Source of the DNA: JBBRUG01 sp038247995
Lineage (GTDB): Bacteria; Chloroflexota; Chloroflexia; Chloroflexales; Chloroflexaceae
NCBI GenBank assembly: GCA_038247995.1
Contig: JBBRUG010000211.1
Coordinates: 1 to 10,377, forward strand
Direction of reading: 5' to 3'
DNA length: 10,377 nucleotides
Shown: in pieces, positions 1 to 5,601 of the stretch
Numbering within the stretch: position 1 is the first letter of the stretch
How the letters are laid out: each line of letters opens with the position of its first letter
Made by a program: the position numbers and the translations under genes
Notes under the pieces: generated by a model
Told to the model about the DNA's origin: nothing
Databases searched by the model: none
The model's input: the letters and a program-made list of their open reading frames with translations, nothing else

Positions 1-1236
1 GATGTTGATCACCTGGCCGCTGAGCGCGGCGTGGGCTACGACATAGTTGGTCTGCGGCGCGCCGGTTGCGGCGTCGTAGAGGCGCAGGGGTGCGAACGGA
101 ATATCTTTGCCGCTTGCGCCGCCCATTGCAATGTTCAAGGATTGATTGCGCGCGATCACAAAGCGCAGCCGTTCATCTTCAGTGCGCAAGTAGAGTGTGC
201 CGCCGTCGGCATGACATAACTGCTGGGCTTCGGTAACGATCCGCTCCAGGAGTTGATTAAAATCTTTTTCGCCCGAGAGCGCAACCCCGATCGGAATGAC
301 GACGTGGAGCAGATCATCGGTGCGTCGTTTGGCGCTCTCGATCTGCTTGACATAGTCGCTCTCTAGATCGTGGATGTTCTTTTTTACCAAGCACGCCTCG
401 ATGCGCGCCTTGAGCAGCACCGGATCGAACGGCTTGGGCAGGTAATCATCAGCGCCAAGCTCGATCCCGCGCACAATGCTGCCCATATCGTCTAGCGCCG
501 ACAAGATGATCACCGGAATATGACGGCGTTCCGGGTCGGCGCGCAGGGCTTCGAGTACGCCATAGCCGTCCAGTTCGGGCATCATGATATCGAGTAGAAT
601 CAGATCGATTGGCGTTACCTGAAGCAGGTCGAGCGCCTGGCGACCGTGTTCGGCCTGGATAACTCGGTAGCCGAGGCGTTGCAGTCGGCGGCCGAGCATA
701 TCGCGGTTCAGCGGATGATCATCGACGAGCAAAATGCGTGCGCCGGTCGCCTGCTCGGCTGTCGGTGCAGCGAGATCGGGCGGTTGGGCCGGCGAAATCG
801 GTGTTTCGTGATGTTGCACCTGTGCGCTGAGATCGGCGAGGCTGGCTGTGGCGGCGGCAATCTTTTGGAGATCGGCCACAATCTGCGCCGCCCCTTCAGC
901 CAGCGCCACTTGCTCCAGGTCGGCGCAGTTTGTCTGGATCGACTCAAGATGCGGCCTGAGCCGTCCGTGCAACGTTGCCAATGCTTCCGAGGTCTCACGG
1001 TCATCGGTGCCTAATGTCTCGCCGATGAGGCTCAACAAGCGGCGTCCGGTTGCGACAATTGCCTGGAGCCGCGTGAAGCGCTCGGGGTGTGCGAGATCCG
1101 CAACTTCTTCGAGCAAGAACTCACTGTACCCAATGATATGGTTCACCGGAGTACGCAGTTCGTGCCGAAGTTCTTGGTGCGAAAGGCCCGGGTCGGCAGG
1201 GTGAGCTGCCGCCGGGCCTGAAGAGGATTGGTCCAT
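1..1236 (-). CDS. HisKA-REC-GAF signalling protein, C-terminus off window
   Basis: The reading frame is open from an ATG at 1236 to the left edge, giving 412 residues of a longer protein. A HisKA-like H-box (HELRTPVNHI) puts the candidate phospho-histidine at H25, followed by a helical region to about residue 160. A complete receiver domain spans about 167-285, with acidic pair D172/D173, phospho-acceptor D216 in LLDIMMPELDG and the conserved Lys K268 in LPKPFD. A GAF domain starts near 310 (GTLYL, then ARNQSLNIAMGG) and runs off the window. No HATPase domain lies between HisKA and REC. GAF domains of this type usually precede an HD-GYP phosphodiesterase or a class III cyclase, so the missing part is probably an output enzyme; this is inference. 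An in-frame TAA sits directly before the ATG, fixing it as the first possible start, and the nearest GGAGG is 14 nt away. It follows a kinase/regulator pair on the same strand. Confidence 0.9.
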   Translation of the reverse strand, partial: MDQSSSGPAAAHPADPGLSHQELRHELRTPVNHIIGYSEFLLEEVADLAHPERFTRLQAIVATGRRLLSLIGETLGTDDRETSEALATLHGRLRPHLESIQTNCADLEQVALAEGAAQIVADLQKIAAATASLADLSAQVQHHETPISPAQPPDLAAPTAEQATGARILLVDDHPLNRDMLGRRLQRLGYRVIQAEHGRQALDLLQVTPIDLILLDIMMPELDGYGVLEALRADPERRHIPVIILSALDDMGSIVRGIELGADDYLPKPFDPVLLKARIEACLVKKNIHDLESDYVKQIESAKRRTDDLLHVVIPIGVALSGEKDFNQLLERIVTEAQQLCHADGGTLYLRTEDERLRFVIARNQSLNIAMGGASGKDIPFAPLRLYDAATGAPQTNYVVAHAALSGQVINI

Positions 1237-1324
1237 TTAGGTTTCTACCGCCTCCAGAGGCGCAGGATCATCTGTGCCTAAGATAAACGGGCGGTGTTAC
1301 CAGCTTTTGCGCAGGAGGGTCATC

Positions 1325-1351
1325 CGCAGATTGCGCAGATGACGCAGATTG
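1325..1351. repeat. Three tandem 9-bp units
   Basis: Three back-to-back 9-mers occur here: CGCAGATTG, CGCAGATGA, CGCAGATTG. They lie in the 154-bp gap between the response regulator and the HisKA-REC-GAF gene. A short GC hairpin (CGGGG, 3-nt loop, CCCCG at 1368-1380) lies just downstream of the regulator's stop but has no T-tract. Nothing else is recognised in this gap. Confidence 0.8.
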
Positions 1352-1390
1352 GGGTGCGGGAACTTGTCGGGGCGACCCCGCGGGTTGTGC

Positions 1391-2017
1391 TCACAATGAA
1401 AGCAGCCCCTGCCTTACCGCAATGCTCACCGCCTCGGTACGGTTGGCGGCGCCGAGCTTGCCGAGGATATTCTGGACGTGGACTTTGGCGGTGCGTAGGG
1501 CAATCTTCAGCGTGGCGGCGATCTGGTCGTTGCTGGCGCCCTGACCGAGCAGGCGCAGCACCTCTAATTCGCGGGCGGTCAGCGGTTCGGGGCCGCCACC
1601 ACCAACGCCGGCCACAAGCCGGGCGGCAATCGCCGGCGAGAGTTGGGTCTGGCCGTGATCGATGGCCGTGATTGCGGCGACGATCTCATCGGCCGAGGCA
1701 TCTTTGAGCAGGTAGCCTTTTGCGCCGGCGCGCAACGCGGCGAAGATAAACTCATCGGTGGCATACGTGGTGAGCACCAGGATGCGCGCCGTCGGGTCGA
1801 TTGCCCTGATCTGCCGGGTCGCCTCGGCGCCGTCAACGCCGGGCATCTGGAGATCCATCAGCACTACATCGGGGCGCAATTGTTGAAAACGCTCAACGGC
1901 TTCGGCGCCGTTGGCGGCTTCACCGACAATCGTCAGACTCGTCTCGTCTTCAAAAAGTGCGATCAGCCCCTCGCGGACAATGCGTTGATCTTCGGCGATA
2001 AGAATGCGAATGGGCAT
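1391..2017 (-). CDS. NarL/FixJ-family response regulator
   Basis: This 208-residue protein has the usual two-domain length of the family. The receiver domain (about 3-118) has the acidic pair E9/D10, phospho-acceptor D55 in VVLMDLQMPG, a T/S position in VLTTYA (about 83-84) and K105 in YLLKDAS. A LuxR-type HTH (about 145-205) begins LTARELEVLRLL, and its recognition helix lies around RTAKVHVQNILGKL. It should bind DNA as a dimer after phosphorylation by a kinase. The histidine kinase gene ends 39 bp upstream on the same strand, so the two almost certainly form a cotranscribed pair. No Shine-Dalgarno sequence precedes the ATG; the 39-bp gap is largely repeat DNA. The target genes cannot be named from sequence. 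Confidence 0.95.
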   Translation of the reverse strand: MPIRILIAEDQRIVREGLIALFEDETSLTIVGEAANGAEAVERFQQLRPDVVLMDLQMPGVDGAEATRQIRAIDPTARILVLTTYATDEFIFAALRAGAKGYLLKDASADEIVAAITAIDHGQTQLSPAIAARLVAGVGGGGPEPLTARELEVLRLLGQGASNDQIAATLKIALRTAKVHVQNILGKLGAANRTEAVSIAVRQGLLSL

Positions 2018-2033
2018 AGTTGGTTTTCAGTTC

Positions 2034-2068
2034 ACAGTCGGACAGTCGGGCAAGCATCAGGCATCAGG
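2034..2068. repeat. Short 8-mer and 7-mer repeats between kinase and regulator
   Basis: Two tandem copies of ACAGTCGG (2034-2041, 2042-2049) are followed by two tandem copies of the heptamer CATCAGG (2055-2061, 2062-2068). The same heptamer builds the large array at 9411-9515. The heptamer pair overlaps the last codons of the histidine kinase: read on the minus strand as CCTGATG, the pair encodes Pro-Asp-Ala and then the TGA stop. Confidence 0.75.
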
Positions 2069-3331
2069 AAGCATAATCTGTACCGTCGTTCCGCTGCCGG
2101 GTGTGCTATCGATGGTCAGGGTGGCGCCGGCGAGTTGGGCGCGCTCGTGCATGCTGATCAGGCCGAAGCCGCCGTTCTGCGTTGGCGGCTGAGCGACGTT
2201 TGGGTCGAAGCCGACGCCATCGTCGTGAATATGGACGTGAGCGGCGCCATTGTTGTGTTGCGAGTGGACGCTAACGGTGCTTGCGGCGGCGTGTTTTTCG
2301 GTATTGGTGAGCGCTTCCTGCACAATCCGCACGATCTGATTGGCTTGTTCGGCGCTCATGTCGATCGCCGCGCCGGTATGCCGATAGCGAGCCGCGATGC
2401 CGGTGCGCTGCTGGAAGCGCAGCACCTGGGCTTCCAGGGCTACATGCAATGGCTCGCCTAGCGAGGTTGGGCCGGCGAGGGTCCAGACACTCGTCCGCAC
2501 ATCGGTGAGCGTCTCGCGCGCCAACTCGTGTGCTCGACCCATCCGAGCGCGGGCGCGCTCAGGATCGCGCGCGAAGGCCCGTTGGGCTGCTTCGAGTTGC
2601 ATCGTGACAGCGGTAAGCCCCTGGGCGATCGTGTCGTGGAGTTCACGGGCGATCCGGTTGCGCTCGGCAAGCGCGGCGGCGGCACCGGCCTGCTCGGCTA
2701 GGCGGGCATTTTCGGCGGCAAGCTCGGCAAGTGTGTCGCGTTCGTGGGCCAGGGCAGCGGCAAGTTCGTCGGCCTGGTGGCGTGCGGCCTGCTGATCCTG
2801 GGCCAGACGAACGAAAGCTGCCATAAAGACCATGAGCGCGCCATACACGGCCAGCGGAGCGATAATCCCGGCGGCGGTACGCTGGCCGCCAAGCCACAAT
2901 CCCAGCCCCATGAGGCCCAGGTACGCTCCACCGATGGGGAAACCACTGCGTGGACCACTCATCAGCAAGCCTTGAACAAACGGAATAGTAAAGGCGATGG
3001 GTTGGATCAAATAATCGCCGCTCAATGCGAGCAAGGCCGTCGCCAGGCCACCGATCAGCGTTAGATAGACCAGTTGGTGCGCACACAGCCAGTTTCCAAG
3101 TCTGGTGTTGGGGTTCAGGTTCTGCTGGATCAGCAGCAGATAGAGCGCCCCGATCAGCAAGTAGCTCCCGATGCGGCCCATATTCCAGCCGGCGCTAATC
3201 CCGGCGATGAGCGGTAAGCCACAGGCTACCACCCCGGCGATCAGCGCCGAGCGATCAAGCAGGGCGATGCTCGCCAACGGCGCCTGCCGGAGTGCAGTAG
3301 ATTTGGGTTGTCGGGGTGGCTGAGTTGGCAT
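2057..3331 (-). CDS. NarL-type (HisKA_3) membrane sensor histidine kinase
   Basis: This 424-residue integral membrane kinase should phosphorylate the response regulator encoded just downstream. Residues about 28-175 are strongly hydrophobic, with roughly five or six membrane spans (around 28-48, 54-70, 86-104, 108-124, 133-149, 154-176) and no large extracellular loop, so any signal is probably sensed in or at the membrane. A coiled-coil linker follows (about 176-225, rich in A, E, L and Q). The HisKA_3 dimerisation helix carries the phospho-acceptor H232 in ARELHDTIAQGL. The HATPase_c domain shows the N-box (QEALTNTEKHA, N343), the G1 box (DDGVGFD, 370-376) and the G2 box (GGFGL, 387-391). 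All key residues are present, so it should be active. No clear Shine-Dalgarno precedes the start. Codons for the last residues and the stop lie in CATCAGG repeats. Confidence 0.95.
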   Translation of the reverse strand: MPTQPPRQPKSTALRQAPLASIALLDRSALIAGVVACGLPLIAGISAGWNMGRIGSYLLIGALYLLLIQQNLNPNTRLGNWLCAHQLVYLTLIGGLATALLALSGDYLIQPIAFTIPFVQGLLMSGPRSGFPIGGAYLGLMGLGLWLGGQRTAAGIIAPLAVYGALMVFMAAFVRLAQDQQAARHQADELAAALAHERDTLAELAAENARLAEQAGAAAALAERNRIARELHDTIAQGLTAVTMQLEAAQRAFARDPERARARMGRAHELARETLTDVRTSVWTLAGPTSLGEPLHVALEAQVLRFQQRTGIAARYRHTGAAIDMSAEQANQIVRIVQEALTNTEKHAAASTVSVHSQHNNGAAHVHIHDDGVGFDPNVAQPPTQNGGFGLISMHERAQLAGATLTIDSTPGSGTTVQIMLPDA

Positions 3332-3340
3332 GAGTGTTGA

Positions 3341-3368
3341 GAGCTACGAGCTACGAGCTGCGAGCTGA
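3341..3368. repeat. Four tandem heptamers in the kinase leader
   Basis: Four contiguous 7-bp units (GAGCTAC twice, then GAGCTGC and GAGCTGA) lie 10 bp upstream of the histidine kinase start. On the coding strand they read as GTAGCTC-type units and would be in the 5' untranslated leader if the -10 box at 3373-3378 is used. Confidence 0.8.
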
Positions 3369-3372
3369 GTCG

Positions 3373-3378
3373 ATTATA
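3373..3378 (-). promoter_or_regulatory. Candidate -10 box (TATAAT) for the kinase/regulator operon
   Basis: The minus strand reads a perfect TATAAT about 42 bp before the histidine kinase ATG. No convincing -35 hexamer lies 16-18 bp upstream and there is no TGn extension, so this is only a half promoter. It stands 4 nt from the heptamer array. The rest of the gap (3379-3566) shows no gene that I can support. Confidence 0.4.
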
Positions 3379-3566
3379 CGCTACGGATCGGGTGCGTGAC
3401 GATCGCACGCTTATAGAGACTGTCTGCGCAGGGGTGTCGTCACCGCAGCGCGCGGATGCGGCTCCTGCCGTGTCGTTCCGGCGCAGGCGGACGCGACGTG
3501 CCGATGGCGTCGTGCCCCTTTTCAGACTGCTGCTTATTCCTGCTGGGTTGGGCCAAAGCATCGGCG

Positions 3567-4046
3567 CTACTTCGCGGACTTCTGGGTTCCGATCTGCTCG
3601 CGTGCATGTTCGCGCCCCGCGCCGACGGGTGTAAGTGCCCCTGCGCGCCCGAGGCCGTACGCGGGCATGTTGACATAAACATTTTCATAAGCGCCCGGAC
3701 TAATGCGATAGGTTTCGTGCCAGATGCCGACAGCGCCGTTGCTGGTGCGCACTTGCCGGTTGAAGGCGGCCCATGCCGGCAGATGAACGTGTTCACGGCC
3801 ACGGGCGTATGCTTCGAGCTGATCGAACGAGCGCCAGTATTGCACCATTACGGGCAGAATGCCTTGCGACCCGAGGAAGCCAAGTTCCGGGTTCGCGGAG
3901 AGTTCGCGGATCATGCGCGGCATCGCCAGAAACGGCGGCAGCCAGGCGCGCACATTCCACCACTGATTAACCCGCATCCCAATCAGGAAAACCACAAATT
4001 CATCTTCAAGCTCAGCCGTCATGCGTTGGGTGTAGAGCGGTGCCAT
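3567..4046 (-). CDS. DUF4188 (PF13826, af470-like) family protein
   Basis: This 159-residue protein matches the DUF4188 pattern as I recall it: FVVFLIGMRVN near residue 18, WLPPFLAMPRMIREL (35-49), VQYWRSFDQLEAYA (68-81), a GIWHETY block (107-113) and NMPAYGLGRAG (126-136). The family is named after a fungal monooxygenase, af470, and has a ferredoxin-like fold related to heme-dependent or cofactor-free small monooxygenases. Conserved histidines (H86, H88, H110) could matter, but the bacterial substrate is unknown. The start has a good ribosome site, AAAAGGA, about 7 nt before the ATG. The gene lies 12 bp after the small membrane protein gene, so the two are very likely cotranscribed. The last 20 or so residues are polar and look disordered. 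Confidence 0.88.
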   Translation of the reverse strand: MAPLYTQRMTAELEDEFVVFLIGMRVNQWWNVRAWLPPFLAMPRMIRELSANPELGFLGSQGILPVMVQYWRSFDQLEAYARGREHVHLPAWAAFNRQVRTSNGAVGIWHETYRISPGAYENVYVNMPAYGLGRAGALTPVGAGREHAREQIGTQKSAK

Positions 4047-4058
4047 TGCGTAATCCTT

Positions 4059-4382
4059 TTAGCGATCACGATCTTCACGTGCATCACCGATACGCCGCAC
4101 GGCGCCGATGATCAAGACGAGCAAGCCGGCGCCGATCAGCAGCAGCGGCAGCGGCGTGATGCTGAGCGTGAGCGGCTGATTCAGCAAGCCAAACAGGGGC
4201 GTAAGCAGATAGGCTGTGCTCTTCACAAGGAAGATTAACGGCCAGATTGTCCAGAGCACCCACCAGGGGAAGCCACGCCCGCAAGACGCGCCGGAAGTGG
4301 CAGGTTGATCGTTGAGGCGCACCGTCTGGCCTTCAGCCGGCCCGCCGGCAGGGGCTGGATTAAAGGGTCGTTTGCCGTACAT
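4059..4382 (-). CDS. Small two-helix membrane protein, unknown function
   Basis: I do not recognise this 107-residue protein. It has a polar Pro/Gly-rich N-terminal segment (1-38), two hydrophobic helices (about 39-60, with several Trp residues, and 74-95) and a charged tail (RRIGDAREDRDR). By the positive-inside rule the C-terminus should be cytoplasmic, and the N-terminus too if both helices cross the membrane. A clear ribosome site (AAAGGAA, about 7 nt before the ATG) and tight linkage to the DUF4188 gene 12 bp downstream make it a credible gene. It might anchor or assist its neighbour at the membrane, but this is only a guess from position. Confidence 0.8.
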   Translation of the reverse strand: MYGKRPFNPAPAGGPAEGQTVRLNDQPATSGASCGRGFPWWVLWTIWPLIFLVKSTAYLLTPLFGLLNQPLTLSITPLPLLLIGAGLLVLIIGAVRRIGDAREDRDR

Positions 4383-4420
4383 CAGAAGTTCCTTTCGTTC
4401 GTATGTTTGTTGCTATGCTG

Positions 4421-4449
4421 ATGGTACCGCGTAGGCACTCGTGCGTCAT
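4421..4449 (-). promoter_or_regulatory. Candidate sigma-70-type promoter for the membrane protein/DUF4188 unit
   Basis: The minus strand reads ATGACG (4449-4444, four of six to TTGACA), a 17-bp spacer, then TACCAT (4426-4421, four of six to TATAAT). This places transcription start roughly 30 bp before the ATG at 4382. Spacing is ideal but neither box is perfect. Confidence 0.4.
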
Positions 4450-4520
4450 CGTCCGGATGCACCTGCCTGGGTTGCACGTTGGGCATAGGACGGATCTATG
4501 CCGAAATGCGTAGGGTTTAA

Positions 4521-4568
4521 GCGGGCAAGCGCGCAAACGAGCAAGCGGGAAAGCGCGAAAGCGCGAAA
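4521..4568. repeat. Six tandem octamers
   Basis: Six 8-bp units fit the pattern GCGNGMAA (GCGGGCAA, GCGCGCAA, ACGAGCAA, GCGGGAAA, then GCGCGAAA twice). They lie in the divergent gap between the membrane protein/DUF4188 unit and the SDR gene, just upstream of the candidate SDR promoter. The two identical last units suggest recent local duplication. Confidence 0.8.
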
Positions 4569-4573
4569 GCGAT

Positions 4574-4602
4574 CTGAGCAAGCTGGTAAATCATGGTACG
4601 AT
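4574..4602 (+). promoter_or_regulatory. Candidate promoter for the SDR gene
   Basis: CTGAGC (4574-4579, three of six to TTGACA), a 17-bp spacer and TACGAT (4597-4602, four of six to TATAAT) are seen, with a TGG just before the -10 that gives an extended -10. It starts 6 bp after the octamer array ends. The leader to the preferred GTG start would be about 50 nt. Confidence 0.35.
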
Positions 4603-4645
4603 GCAAAGGGTATTTCAAGATTGGTAATCTAGCGCAGCAATGCGT

Positions 4646-4651
4646 AAGGAG
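4646..4651 (+). promoter_or_regulatory. Ribosome binding site that sets the SDR start at GTG 4661
   Basis: AAGGAG lies 9 nt before the GTG at 4661. The in-frame ATG at 4640 lies upstream of this site and has no purine-rich element before it, so the shorter GTG-initiated protein is preferred. Confidence 0.7.
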
Positions 4652-4660
4652 CACGATACC

Positions 4661-5515
4661 GTGGTTGGTAAGGTTGTGCTGGTGACGGGGGCGAACGCCG
4701 GAATTGGGAAAGAGACGGCGCTGGGGTTGGCGAAGCAAGGCGCGACGGTGGTAATGCTCTGCCGTAGTAAGAGTAAGGGCGAGGCGGCGCAGGCCGAGAT
4801 CAAGGCGACAAGTGGTAATCCAAATGTCGATCTGATCCTGGCCGATTTTGCCGAACTGGCGACGGTGCGCCGCGTTGCGGAGACGTTCAGCGAGCGCTAT
4901 GATCGCCTCGACGTGCTGGTGAATAATGCCGGCCTGTACCTAGGTGAGCGTCTGCTGAGCGCCGATGGGTATGAAATGACCTTTGCCGTGAACCATCTCG
5001 CGCCGTTCTTACTGACGAATTTGCTGCTCGATAAACTCAAGTCCAGCGCCCCGGCGCGGATCATCAATGTTTCGTCGGGGGCGCATATGGCTGGGCGGAT
5101 CCGTTTCGATAACTTGCAGGCCGAACGTGGCTTCCAGGGCTTTCGTGCCTATGCCGACTCGAAATTGGCGAATATTCTCTTCACCACTGAGCTTACCCGA
5201 CGGCTTGCCGGCACCGGCGTAACCGCCAATAGCTTGCATCCCGGCGCCGTGGCGAGCAATTTCGCTCAGGGCACGAGCGGTTTCTTCGGGTTCATCTTTG
5301 GGCTGGCCCGTTCGTTTATGATCACCCCGGAGCAAGGCGCGCAAACCTCGATCTACCTGGCCTCGGCGCCGGAAGTTGCCGACGTGAGCGGCGCTTATTT
5401 CGTCAAGAGCAAACCGGCGCGCACATCGCCGCAGGCCAATGATGCTGACGCTGCGCGGCGGCTCTGGGAGATCAGCGAGCAGTTGGTCGGTTTGGTAGAA
5501 AATGTCAAGTCATAA
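4661..5515 (+). CDS. Short-chain dehydrogenase/reductase, retinol-dehydrogenase-like
   Basis: From the preferred GTG start this is a 284-residue classical SDR using NAD(P)H in the cytoplasm. The Rossmann glycine motif TGANAGIG is at 9-16, and an Arg after beta-2 (MLCRSKSK) suggests an NADP preference. NNAG is at 88-91, the catalytic Ser in NVSSGAH at 138/139, and YADSK gives Y164 and K168. The HPGAV block after the active site and the overall pattern resemble the RDH11-14/WW-oxidoreductase branch, often annotated as retinol dehydrogenase in bacteria; the true substrate is unknown. An ATG 21 bp upstream would add seven residues, but the ribosome site lies inside that extension. The gene has its own candidate promoter and a strong terminator, so it is probably monocistronic. 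Confidence 0.93.
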   Translation: MVGKVVLVTGANAGIGKETALGLAKQGATVVMLCRSKSKGEAAQAEIKATSGNPNVDLILADFAELATVRRVAETFSERYDRLDVLVNNAGLYLGERLLSADGYEMTFAVNHLAPFLLTNLLLDKLKSSAPARIINVSSGAHMAGRIRFDNLQAERGFQGFRAYADSKLANILFTTELTRRLAGTGVTANSLHPGAVASNFAQGTSGFFGFIFGLARSFMITPEQGAQTSIYLASAPEVADVSGAYFVKSKPARTSPQANDADAARRLWEISEQLVGLVENVKS

Positions 5516-5537
5516 GCGCTTGAACACGCTACAGTCA

Positions 5538-5570
5538 GGGCCGGTCGCACCTCAGCGACCGGCCCTTTTT
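5538..5570 (+). terminator. Rho-independent terminator after the SDR gene
   Basis: A perfect 11-bp GC-rich stem (GGGCCGGTCGC at 5538-5548, its complement at 5555-5565) encloses a 6-nt loop and is followed by TTTTT, a C and another TTTT. It starts 22 bp after the SDR stop. Confidence 0.93.
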
Positions 5571-5601
5571 CTTTTGGCAACGGCTGTAGAGGAGTTCCGC
5601 C

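Noticed and set aside
1368..1380. Hairpin CGGGG/CCCCG as terminator of the response regulator
   Set aside because: The stem is only 5 bp and no T-tract follows on the minus strand.
1643..2461. Long plus-strand open frame of 272 codons across the response regulator and kinase genes
   Set aside because: It is antisense to two clearly identified genes, has no ribosome site and encodes nothing recognisable; it is a GC-rich shadow frame.
3494..3524. CGACG/CGTCG hairpin followed by CCCCTTTT as a terminator
   Set aside because: The T-run is short and on the plus strand, where no gene ends; the stem is weak.
3456..4238. Plus-strand open frame of 260 codons across the DUF4188 and membrane protein genes
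   Set aside because: It is antisense to a recognised family protein and a well-initiated small gene, with no motif of its own.
4640..4660. ATG at 4640 as the SDR start
   Set aside because: The only ribosome site lies downstream of it, at the right distance for the GTG at 4661, and SDR proteins usually begin a few residues before the beta-1 strand.
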